The notes: generated from the sequence alone by a model not told the origin. Shown: positions 1-4,917, counted from the stretch's first letter. The stretch: DNA of 5,023 bases from an archaeon (GCA_021824845.1 JAKAJY010000172.1:1-5023), one strand, 5' to 3'. Made by a program: numbers and translations.

Positions 1-219
1 AAACGCTTGCTCAAAAATAGAAACATCAACGAAGATTCTGAAATCATTACATATTGCGGAAGCGTTGGAACGCTTTCTGGTCTTGCATACTATGCACTCA
101 AATCTGCAGACTATCCAAACGTGAAGCTATATGTCAGATCATTCAAGGAATGGAAGGGCCTAAACAAGCCAATAGTAAAGCAAGAAAATGCAAACTATTG
201 GGACTTATCTGCAGAATGA
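1..219 (+). CDS. Rhodanese-type sulfurtransferase, C-terminal fragment
   Basis: Only the last 72 codons are in the window; frame 1 is open from base 1 and ends at TGA 217-219. The fragment reads as the C-terminal part of a rhodanese domain: a beta strand EIITYC delivers a likely catalytic cysteine (visible residue 19), followed by the loop GSVGT, a helix GLAYYALKSA, and the strand-plus-turn KLYVRSFKEW, which corresponds to the family's 'LYDGSWSEW' ending. In the family, this cysteine accepts sulfane sulfur (thiosulfate or 3-mercaptopyruvate as donor) and passes it on as a persulfide. The C-G-S start of the loop resembles mercaptopyruvate sulfurtransferases (CGSGVT), but V and G are exchanged here. 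Whether this is a tandem two-domain enzyme cannot be seen because the N-terminal part is missing. The TTG at 7 is internal and not a credible start. The stop codon directly abuts the stop of the convergent gene. Confidence 0.8.
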   Translation, partial: KRLLKNRNINEDSEIITYCGSVGTLSGLAYYALKSADYPNVKLYVRSFKEWKGLNKPIVKQENANYWDLSAE

Positions 220-1326
220 TTATGCTTGGCCGCGAAGCTTTTTGGTAATTACTGCTTCTAGGTTATCAAATAATGTAAGAATTTTTTCCTTGTTTTCTTT
301 GAGATAGTCCAATCCTTTATCTTCCAGTCTGACCTTGAGCAGTCTGATCTCTCTGTGTTCTTCTAGGAATTGTTCTATCATCATTCCGCTCAGCTTGTCA
401 GTATCAATGAATGAATCAAAGCTCTTGATTATTTTTTCAATGTCTTCTTCTTCAATTGCGATTTTGGTAACTTGGATTGCATCACTGATTCCCTTGAGTG
501 ATTTGATTGTGCTTGGTAGTTTTTTGGTAGTGCCAATGAGGCTTTTCTTTTCTACTCCAACTTTGTCTGCAAGCTCTGGCTCTATATCATAAGTGTCGAT
601 CTTGTTTAGTCCCTGTCGTTTTTCGTTTTTGACTATCAAACCCTTTTCGAGAAGTTTTTTGAGCGAGTCCTCGACTTCGATTTTACTGATAAATGTAGTC
701 CAGACAATTGCACCAATTGTATGATAGCCCTGTCTGATGGATTCAAACACGACAAGCTCTACTATTCTTCTGAAACTTTCCTCGATCTTGACATTTGCAA
801 AGTCCTTGTCTCTCACTGCGCGCTTTGCGTTTTTGACATCAATCTCAATTGAGCGTTTTAGTGATTCCAATGAATCTGGAACTTCGTTTAGCATTGAAAG
901 ATAACATGCCTTGTTGTACCACGCCATCCCAAATGTTGGGTCGGATTCAATTGATTTTTCCACCGAATCTAGTGCTTTAGCATAATTCTTTTGCTGATAG
1001 TGAACCAAGCTTTTGAGATTCCAGGCCTCTGCATTTGCAACATCTATTTCTAAGACTCGATCATACGCCTTGAGGGCACCTGCATAATCGTCTAGATGAA
1101 ACTTGGAATATCCGAGCTTCAATAGAGCATCGGTGTTGTTTGGCTCGATTCGTATAATTTGATCAAATACCTTTACTGCGTCCTCAAGACGCTCGTCTGC
1201 CATAAGATGAATGCCTTTTTTGAATAACTTTGTTTGCTGATAGTCTGCCTTTACTAGGCTTGTTTCCTTGTCATCAACTGGCTTTGGCAGGTTTTTCTCT
1301 TCAGCGTCCTCCAAATTCTTTTTCAT
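220..1326 (-). CDS. TPR-repeat protein with putative winged-helix and C-terminal helical region
   Basis: 368 residues, starting at ATG 1326-1324 and ending at TAA 222-220. After a charged, low-complexity N terminus (1-29) there are four consecutive 34-residue tetratricopeptide repeats at about 30-63, 64-97, 98-131 and 132-165, with the usual W/L-G/A-A-P spacing (for example 'YAGALKAYDRVLEID', 'AWYNKACYLSMLNE'). Residues 166-187 (AVRDKDFANVKIEESF) form the common capping segment after the last repeat. Residues about 188-256 look like a winged helix: a helix with 'GYHTIGAIVWTTF', then 'EDSLKKLLEKGLIVKN' and a short beta wing ending 'TYDIEP'. The remainder is helical and highly charged. TPRs bind partner proteins, and the winged helix could bind DNA or be a second protein-protein module. 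No signal peptide or membrane segment is visible, so it is probably cytoplasmic. The exact function is not recognisable; a scaffold or regulator is an inference. Confidence 0.85.
   Translation of the reverse strand: MKKNLEDAEEKNLPKPVDDKETSLVKADYQQTKLFKKGIHLMADERLEDAVKVFDQIIRIEPNNTDALLKLGYSKFHLDDYAGALKAYDRVLEIDVANAEAWNLKSLVHYQQKNYAKALDSVEKSIESDPTFGMAWYNKACYLSMLNEVPDSLESLKRSIEIDVKNAKRAVRDKDFANVKIEESFRRIVELVVFESIRQGYHTIGAIVWTTFISKIEVEDSLKKLLEKGLIVKNEKRQGLNKIDTYDIEPELADKVGVEKKSLIGTTKKLPSTIKSLKGISDAIQVTKIAIEEEDIEKIIKSFDSFIDTDKLSGMMIEQFLEEHREIRLLKVRLEDKGLDYLKENKEKILTLFDNLEAVITKKLRGQA
281..300 (+). terminator. Possible oligo-T terminator for the rhodanese gene
   Basis: The plus strand is T-rich here (six T at 282-287, then four and three more), about 65 bases after the rhodanese stop. 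Archaeal RNA polymerase terminates at U-rich runs without needing a hairpin. There is no intergenic space after this gene, so its transcript must end inside the convergent gene, and this is the first strong T-rich run. It could equally be just Lys/Glu codons of the opposite gene (antisense AAA/GAA). Confidence 0.25.
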
Positions 1327-1350
1327 TTAGCCATTTTTGGATTTACTGCG

Positions 1351-1358
1351 CATAAATA
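1351..1358 (-). promoter_or_regulatory. TATA-like box of the TPR gene
   Basis: Reading on the minus strand gives TATTTATG, centred about 28 bases before the ATG at 1326. Archaeal transcription starts roughly 25 bases after the TATA centre, so the transcript would begin at or within a few bases of the start codon. No purine-rich Shine-Dalgarno sequence precedes the ATG (CAAAAATGGCTAA), which fits a leaderless mRNA. Confidence 0.45.
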
Positions 1359-1405
1359 CCATCCTGATCACTTGCAGGCAAAAAACTAGACAAAACATAG
1401 AAAAT

Positions 1406-1415
1406 ACAAAAATAC
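1406..1415 (+). promoter_or_regulatory. Weak TATA-like element of the collagen-like gene
   Basis: ACAAAAATAC is centred about 26 bases before ATG 1437, the spacing expected for a leaderless archaeal transcript. The match to the TATA consensus is poor; it is the best A/T-rich element at this spacing. The sequence between it and the ATG (CAGATTACAACCTGTTTG) has no Shine-Dalgarno motif. The 110-bp region 1327-1436 thus serves two divergent genes. Confidence 0.35.
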
Positions 1416-1436
1416 TTGCAGATTACAACCTGTTTG

Positions 1437-3023
1437 ATGTCTAGTGAGGTCAAGCGAATCGAGGTCTCCGGATCCGCACCATTCAAGCAGTCTGGCGTCT
1501 ATGAGGTGCAGATCTCAATTTGTGATTCAAGACCTACCACCGAAGACATTGTTTCAAAGCGCTTTGCCTCGATATGGCAAGATCATTTCCATCTACATGT
1601 AAAGGATGCCAAATTCACTCAAACCCTTGGAAGCGAAGCAAATCCTATACCTGACTCTGCATTTCGATTGTCATCTGTCTGGATTATAGTCGCCGATCAG
1701 TTCTCATCACTACATACAATATTTGAGGTTCAAATCAGTGCACCTTCTGAGGCTGTACCAGAACCGATTCACACACCTGAGCCTACACCAAAGCGAAGGC
1801 GTGAACCAGAAGTTTCAATTCCTGACGATAAACCCTCCAGAGTAGAGCGCGGAACTCGCGGAGCGCCAGGACCGCAAGGAGAGCGAGGCCCAACCGGACC
1901 AATGGGGCCACAAGGTGAGCGAGGCCCAACAGGACCAATTGGCCCGCAAGGATTTGCTGGTGATAAGGGACCTATGGGTCCAATGGGACAACAAGGAGAG
2001 CAAGGAGAAAAAGGTCCAACCGGACCGCCTGGAGATAAAGGAGACCGAGGCCCAATTGGTCCGTCTGGTGATAAGGGAGAAAAGGGCGACAAGGGATTAA
2101 CTGGAGATAAAGGAGACAAAGGTGACAAAGGCCCACCGGGAGACAAAGGTGACAAGGGCGACAAGGGATTAACTGGAGATAAAGGAGACAAAGGTGACAA
2201 GGGCCCACCTGGACCGCCTGGAGACAAAGGTGACAAGGGACCAATCGGACAAGCCGGAGACAAAGGAGTCACTGGCCCACCAGGTCCGCAAGGCGACAAA
2301 GGCCCAACTGGAATTCAAGGAATTATTGGTGATAAAGGAGTAATTGGACCACCCGGACCTGTTGGCGACAAAGGCCCTACTGGACCTAATGGACCGCCTG
2401 GTGACAAAGGGATTCAAGGGCCGATTGGCGAGCGCGGCCCACGAGGACCACAGGGTCCTGCAGGTGATAATGGACCATTGGGTCCACCCGGTGCACCTGG
2501 AGACAAGGGTCAGAAGGGACCACAAGGAGATATTGGTGATAAAGGCCCGCAAGGCCCACAGGGCCCTGCCGGCGAAAAAGGATTAACTGGAGTTCCAGGC
2601 CCACAAGGAGAGCGCGGCCCACGAGGACCCCAAGGTCCTGCTGGCGAGAAAGGGCTGACTGGTCCTACTGGTACGCCTGGAGATAAAGGCCCGTCTGGCC
2701 CACAAGGTCCACAAGGCGAGCCTGGTCCACAAGGATTGCCTGGAGAAAAAGGACCACAAGGTCCTCAAGGAATCCAAGGTCCGCAAGGAGAGCGAGGCCC
2801 GTCTGGTCCTAGGGGTCCGTCGGGTGATAAGGGAACACTGGGACCACAAGGTCCATCCGGTGACAAGGGTCCAAGGGGTCCACCAGGTCCACCAGGTCCA
2901 CCAGGGGCCGCTGGCATGTCTGATGAGCAAAAAGCCCTCTTCAAGGAACTACTTGAGGTTCTAACTGCAAAAAACATCATCTCAACTGAAGAGCAGATAA
3001 AACTAATGAGCTACCTATACTAG
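1437..3023 (+). CDS. Collagen-like protein with 119 Gly-X-Y triplets, no signal peptide
   Basis: 528 residues from ATG 1437. An upstream in-frame TTG at 1416 would add seven residues but fits the TATA spacing less well. The N-terminal domain (about 1-104) alternates hydrophobic residues as in a beta sandwich ([43 protein letters not shown]). Its 'dG-F-x-x-x-LGS..NP-P' pattern recalls domains seen on some bacterial and phage surface or tail-fibre proteins (inference). A Pro/Glu/Arg-rich linker (105-138) follows. Residues 139-495 are 119 unbroken Gly-X-Y triplets, by my count 25 GDK, 17 GPQ and 11 GPP, ending in GPR plus three GPP. The tail 496-528 ([20 protein letters not shown]) is helical and resembles a SHOCT-type oligomerisation helix. 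The expected structure is a homotrimeric triple-helical rod about 100 nm long. No Sec/Tat signal, lipobox, transmembrane segment or sorting motif is visible, so location is unclear. Its stop lies 7 bases before the next gene. Confidence 0.93.
   Translation: MSSEVKRIEVSGSAPFKQSGVYEVQISICDSRPTTEDIVSKRFASIWQDHFHLHVKDAKFTQTLGSEANPIPDSAFRLSSVWIIVADQFSSLHTIFEVQISAPSEAVPEPIHTPEPTPKRRREPEVSIPDDKPSRVERGTRGAPGPQGERGPTGPMGPQGERGPTGPIGPQGFAGDKGPMGPMGQQGEQGEKGPTGPPGDKGDRGPIGPSGDKGEKGDKGLTGDKGDKGDKGPPGDKGDKGDKGLTGDKGDKGDKGPPGPPGDKGDKGPIGQAGDKGVTGPPGPQGDKGPTGIQGIIGDKGVIGPPGPVGDKGPTGPNGPPGDKGIQGPIGERGPRGPQGPAGDNGPLGPPGAPGDKGQKGPQGDIGDKGPQGPQGPAGEKGLTGVPGPQGERGPRGPQGPAGEKGLTGPTGTPGDKGPSGPQGPQGEPGPQGLPGEKGPQGPQGIQGPQGERGPSGPRGPSGDKGTLGPQGPSGDKGPRGPPGPPGPPGAAGMSDEQKALFKELLEVLTAKNIISTEEQIKLMSYLY
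2067..2210 (+). repeat. 72-bp tandem duplication inside the collagen repeat
   Basis: Triplets 25-32 (2067-2138) and 33-40 (2139-2210) both read GDK-G(E/D)[19 protein letters not shown]. The two DNA copies are identical for 47 bases in the core (from 2082 in the first copy), then differ at a few third positions. This is a recent eight-triplet duplication, probably by slippage or unequal recombination. Confidence 0.9.
2427..2642 (+). repeat. Dispersed 36-bp repeat pair, 180 bp apart
   Basis: Triplets 65-68 (2427-2462) and 85-88 (2607-2642) both encode [12 protein letters not shown]. They share a 20-base identical core beginning at the GAG codon, and the four differences over 36 bases are all synonymous. 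The offset is exactly 20 triplets. Silent divergence with an unchanged peptide suggests an older duplication kept by selection, or partial gene conversion. Confidence 0.8.
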
Positions 3024-3030
3024 AGTGGAA

Positions 3031-3315
3031 ATGAGCGAATCCAAAAATAAAATTGATTTTAAAATGCTTGACTATGAGCGAGTCGGAGGTGACTTTGTTG
3101 CATTCAAGCTCGAAGATGGCGCATTAGTCAAGGTAAAAGTTGATCTGGACCGAGTTGGTATTGCAACCAACCATAGAAATCCAGACGGAACGCCACACTA
3201 TGCAATCAACACATCTGTTAAGATATCAATCATACCGAATGATAGAAAGTTTTCAGTTGAGAAAAATCTCAAAGACAAACAATCCCCACCGCCGCCAAGT
3301 CAAATGTTCAGTTAA
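3031..3315 (+). CDS. Small conserved-looking protein of unknown function, collagen operon partner
   Basis: 94 residues from ATG 3031; an in-frame GTG at 3025 would add two residues. The ATG lies 7 bases after the collagen gene's TAG, and the bases between (AGTGGAA) include a weak Shine-Dalgarno-like GTGGA, so coupled translation from one mRNA is likely. The middle of the protein (about 18-76) alternates short hydrophobic and polar runs (DFVAFKLEDGALVKVKVDLD, then RVGIATNHRNPDGTPHYAIN, then VKISIIPND), suggesting a small beta-barrel or OB/SH3-like fold. The end is a flexible Lys-rich segment with PPPPS. There is no cysteine, signal peptide or membrane segment. I do not recognise the family. 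Its position suggests it works with the collagen-like protein, for example as chaperone, cap or ligand, but this is inference from context only. Confidence 0.8.
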   Translation: MSESKNKIDFKMLDYERVGGDFVAFKLEDGALVKVKVDLDRVGIATNHRNPDGTPHYAINTSVKISIIPNDRKFSVEKNLKDKQSPPPPSQMFS

Positions 3316-3340
3316 AGATTTAGTTTAGAAATCAATTTAG

Positions 3341-3375
3341 AAAAAGTAAATTTGCGTCAATCATTAGATTGACGC
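3341..3375 (-). terminator. Hairpin with T-tract between convergent genes
   Basis: GCGTCAATC (3354-3362) and GATTGACGC (3367-3375) form a perfect 9-bp stem with a 4-base loop ATTA. On the minus strand it begins 11 bases after the stop of the small basic gene and is followed by a run of five T at 3345-3341. It may also stop transcripts of the collagen operon, whose last stop ends at 3315, since a hairpin is symmetric; plus-strand T runs (3399-3406) follow later. Hairpins are not required for archaeal termination, so an mRNA 3'-end stabilising role is also possible. Confidence 0.6.
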
Positions 3376-3386
3376 GGTGCGATTTC

Positions 3387-3515
3387 TTATCGTCGTCGCT
3401 TTTTTGCTGGAGCCTTTCGCTTAGCTGCCTTGCGTTTTGGAGCTGCTTTCTTCTTTGAAGCTGCCTTTCGCTTTGGTGCTTTACGTTTAGCTGCTGCTTT
3501 ACGTTTAGTAGCCAT
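3387..3515 (-). CDS. 42-residue Lys/Arg/Ala-rich protein resembling a histone H1 tail
   Basis: A short gene starting at ATG 3515-3513 and ending at TAA 3389-3387. The product consists of repeats of the type KRKAA or KRKAP (MATKRKAAAKRKAPKRKAAS...) and ends in KKRRR. It has 15 Lys, 8 Arg, 13 Ala and 3 Pro, with no acidic, aromatic or bulky hydrophobic residue after Met1. This is the composition of histone H1 C-terminal tails and of bacterial H1-like proteins, so nonspecific binding and compaction of DNA or RNA is the likely role (inference); a ribosome-associated peptide is an alternative. It would be unfolded when free. It stands alone between a TATA-like promoter (about 3549-3558) and a hairpin terminator, implying its own regulation. 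Synonymous Lys, Arg and Ala codons are mixed (AAA/AAG, CGT/CGA/CGC, GCA/GCT), so this is not simple recent microsatellite expansion. The ORF is too short for usual gene-length cut-offs, but clean ends and flanking signals support it. Confidence 0.8.
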   Translation of the reverse strand: MATKRKAAAKRKAPKRKAASKKKAAPKRKAAKRKAPAKKRRR

Positions 3516-3548
3516 TACAAAAAGTGCTGATTGCTTGTTTTTCTATAG

Positions 3549-3558
3549 TAATACTAAA
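3549..3558 (-). promoter_or_regulatory. Candidate TATA element of the small basic protein gene
   Basis: On the minus strand this reads TTTAGTATTA, centred about 38 bases before the ATG at 3515. Transcription would begin roughly 12 bases before the ATG, giving a very short leader. No Shine-Dalgarno motif is seen before the ATG (GCACTTTTTGTA). The match to the archaeal TATA consensus is only partial. Confidence 0.35.
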
Positions 3559-3591
3559 CAAAATTACACTAACTGATTACATAATGTACAC

Positions 3592-3615
3592 GATTTTTTT
3601 TATTGCAAAAAAATC
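3592..3615 (-). terminator. Symmetric T/A inverted repeat, terminator of the GTPase/zinc-ribbon operon
   Basis: GATTTTTTT (3592-3600) and AAAAAAATC (3607-3615) are exact inverted complements around TATTGC. On the minus strand a run of seven T (3613-3607) occurs about 17 bases after the zinc-ribbon stop, which suffices for intrinsic termination by archaeal RNA polymerase. The plus strand carries eight T (3594-3601), so it could also stop read-through from the left. The remaining space 3516-3591 holds the promoter of the small basic gene and nothing else I can identify. Confidence 0.6.
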
Positions 3616-3631
3616 TTTGATCGCAAAAATT

Positions 3632-3808
3632 TCAATAAACACTTTCAGCTGATGGTCTTTTTCCTTGCAACCAGCTTGTGTGATTGCAAATTGTGCATTT
3701 GTATTGTCTTCTGCGCTTGTAAGTTGCATTAACTGCGATGAAAACAATCTCTTGTTTTGTTTTACTCATACAATATTTGCACCAACGGTTCTCTGTTTCT
3801 TGATCCAT
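3632..3808 (-). CDS. 58-residue zinc-ribbon protein, co-transcribed with the DRG GTPase
   Basis: A short gene from ATG 3808-3806 to TGA 3634-3632. It encodes two CxxC knuckles, Cys10-Lys-Tyr-Cys13 (WCKYC) and Cys38-Thr-Ile-Cys41 (KCTIC), 24 residues apart. Between them lie a hydrophobic strand EIVFIAVNATY and a basic cluster KRRRQYK; an N-H-T-S-W turn follows the second knuckle. This is the layout of a zinc ribbon, in which four cysteines hold one Zn ion between beta hairpins; such domains bind nucleic acid or protein partners and are common in ribosomal and transcription-associated proteins. The start is 5 bases after the GTPase stop (TAG at 3816-3814), so both are surely on one transcript and probably translationally coupled. 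The open frame, four regularly placed cysteines and tight spacing make it a real gene despite its size. Function is unknown; a role alongside the GTPase on the ribosome is inference from context. Confidence 0.85.
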   Translation of the reverse strand: MDQETENRWCKYCMSKTKQEIVFIAVNATYKRRRQYKCTICNHTSWLQGKRPSAESVY

Positions 3809-3813
3809 ATGAT

Positions 3814-4917
3814 CTATCTTGTTTTGATAATTGTCAGCACATCTTCATCTTGTAGAACATGTTGTAATCCAACTCGTTGTCCACCAAACTTGACGCTCTT
3901 TCCCCAAACCAAACCATAACGAAAGTCTTTTTTCAAGTTGCGATGTAATTTATTGCAGACATCTTCTATTGTGGAGTTTCTTCTGATGATTAGTGGTTCT
4001 TTAAAATCAGTCTCTCCTCCTTTTGGCCTCATGTATAATCGAATAAAGTCAAGTTTTTCGTAGATCTTTTCCTTGACTAATTCAATGTTGAGGCCAGAAT
4101 CTGCAGAAATTGGTATGACTTCGGATTTTACCTTCGCTCTCACCTCTTTGACAAATTTTGGGTCCACCAAGTCTATCTTATTTAGAATGGTGAGAGATTC
4201 AGCATAACTTTTGTCTCCTGTTAGGTGATCCACTAGCTGTTCTGAGGTGATATCTTCGCGTATTACTACCCTAGCGCTAGTAATACCATACACATTTAGT
4301 ATCTCACGCACAAGTTTTTCAGACATTGAGGTCAGCTTTACCTGCTGGGCTACTGCCACACCTCCAATTGCAGCCTTTTCCACTACGATGTTTGGCGGTT
4401 TTTGGTCCAGTCTTATGCCGATATTGCCAAGCTCCGTTCTTAGAACATTTTCATGGTATGGCTGAAAAACATCCAGCACCAAGATTACCAAATCTGCACT
4501 ACGTGCGACGGAGAGAATTCTTTTTCCTAGCCCCTTACCCTTTGATGCGCCCTCAATGATTCCAGGCAAGTCCAAGACCTGAATTCTGGCACCTCTGTAC
4601 TCCATCATACCTGGCACTACAGTTAATGTCGTGAATTGGTATGCTGCAACTGCCGACCGAGAACCTGTAAGTTTGTTAAGTAAAGTTGATTTTCCAACAC
4701 TAGGCAATCCAATAAACACAACGGTTGCATCTCCTGATCTTTTTACATCAAATCCATCGGAACTTATGCCTGATTTTTTTGCTTGGTTAGTTTCCTGCTC
4801 TCGCTTTAGCTTGGCAATTTTTGCTTTGAGCAAACCGATATGATGTTCTGTTGCCTTGTTTAGCTGAGTTGAATGTATCTGATCTTGAATAGCTTTAATT
4901 TTTTCAGGAATTCCCAA
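3814..4917 (-). CDS. DRG-family (developmentally regulated GTP-binding) GTPase with TGS domain
   Basis: 367 residues, the usual length of DRG proteins. In order: an N-terminal helical, Lys-rich segment (1-48); the G domain with P-loop G1 GLPSVGKS (70-77), G2 FTTLT (95-99), G3 DLPG (116-119, followed by IIEGASKGKGLGKR), G4 NKID (246-249) and G5 SADSG (271-275); and a C-terminal TGS domain (about 290-367: RLYMRPKGGETDF to DVLTIIKTR). An inserted helical segment (about 152-240) between G3 and G4 is typical of the DRG branch of the OBG superfamily. These GTPases bind ribosomes; eukaryotic DRG1/Rbg1 acts in translation elongation and stalled-ribosome rescue. The start is TTG 4917-4915: an in-frame TGA lies just 6 bases upstream and the next Met is residue 105, so no longer form exists. 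A TATA-like ATTTTATT (4955-4948) lies 31-38 bases ahead, implying a leader of roughly 8 bases. All nucleotide-binding motifs are intact. Confidence 0.95.
   Translation of the reverse strand: MGIPEKIKAIQDQIHSTQLNKATEHHIGLLKAKIAKLKREQETNQAKKSGISSDGFDVKRSGDATVVFIGLPSVGKSTLLNKLTGSRSAVAAYQFTTLTVVPGMMEYRGARIQVLDLPGIIEGASKGKGLGKRILSVARSADLVILVLDVFQPYHENVLRTELGNIGIRLDQKPPNIVVEKAAIGGVAVAQQVKLTSMSEKLVREILNVYGITSARVVIREDITSEQLVDHLTGDKSYAESLTILNKIDLVDPKFVKEVRAKVKSEVIPISADSGLNIELVKEKIYEKLDFIRLYMRPKGGETDFKEPLIIRRNSTIEDVCNKLHRNLKKDFRYGLVWGKSVKFGGQRVGLQHVLQDEDVLTIIKTR

Larger units (their letters stand above)
1851..2921 (+). repeat. Collagen Gly-X-Y coding repeat (119 x 9 bp)
   Basis: 1071 bp in which every third codon is GGN, without a single interruption. 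Pro is mostly at X (GPQ, GPT, GPS, GPI) and less often at Y, where it would normally be hydroxylated in animals. Charged triplets dominate the first half ([12 protein letters not shown]) and GPQ/GPP the second. The G/C-rich GGN and CCN codons make this stretch far richer in G+C than its flanks and generate long spurious open frames on both strands. Confidence 0.97.

Noticed and set aside
54..248. Plus-strand open frame of 64 codons overlapping the rhodanese fragment
   Set aside because: Frame-shifted shadow of the rhodanese frame, which shows family motifs.
1769..2299. Long minus-strand open frame (176 codons) opposite the collagen gene
   Set aside because: It is the mirror of the GGN/CCN periodicity: the reverse complement of Gly-Pro-X codons gives endless Gly/Pro/Ser/Leu. 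It has no promoter or start context and no independent composition.
1857..2841. Integrin-type GxxGER motifs (GPQGER, repeated) as a host-cell binding signal
   Set aside because: Only the GER part matches; the known binding motifs need GFPGER or GLPGER. An environmental archaeon gives no reason to expect integrin binding, and no RGD is present.
1851..2921. CRISPR array or minisatellite as an explanation of the regular repeat
   Set aside because: The period is 9 bp with a conserved coding frame and no spacer structure; it is a translated collagen repeat.
2169..2930. Further open frames of 78-127 codons on both strands within the collagen repeat
   Set aside because: They all arise from the same 9-bp periodic sequence, which rarely yields stop codons in any frame; the collagen frame alone has a non-repetitive head and tail.
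3516..3631. Possible tRNA or small RNA gene in the gap beside the basic protein
   Set aside because: No cloverleaf arms or T-loop consensus can be found; the region is A/T-rich and explained by a promoter and a terminator.
3665..3919. Plus-strand open frame of 84 codons
   Set aside because: It runs antisense to both the zinc-ribbon gene and the end of the GTPase, which have clear motifs; its Cys/Leu-rich product is an antisense artefact.
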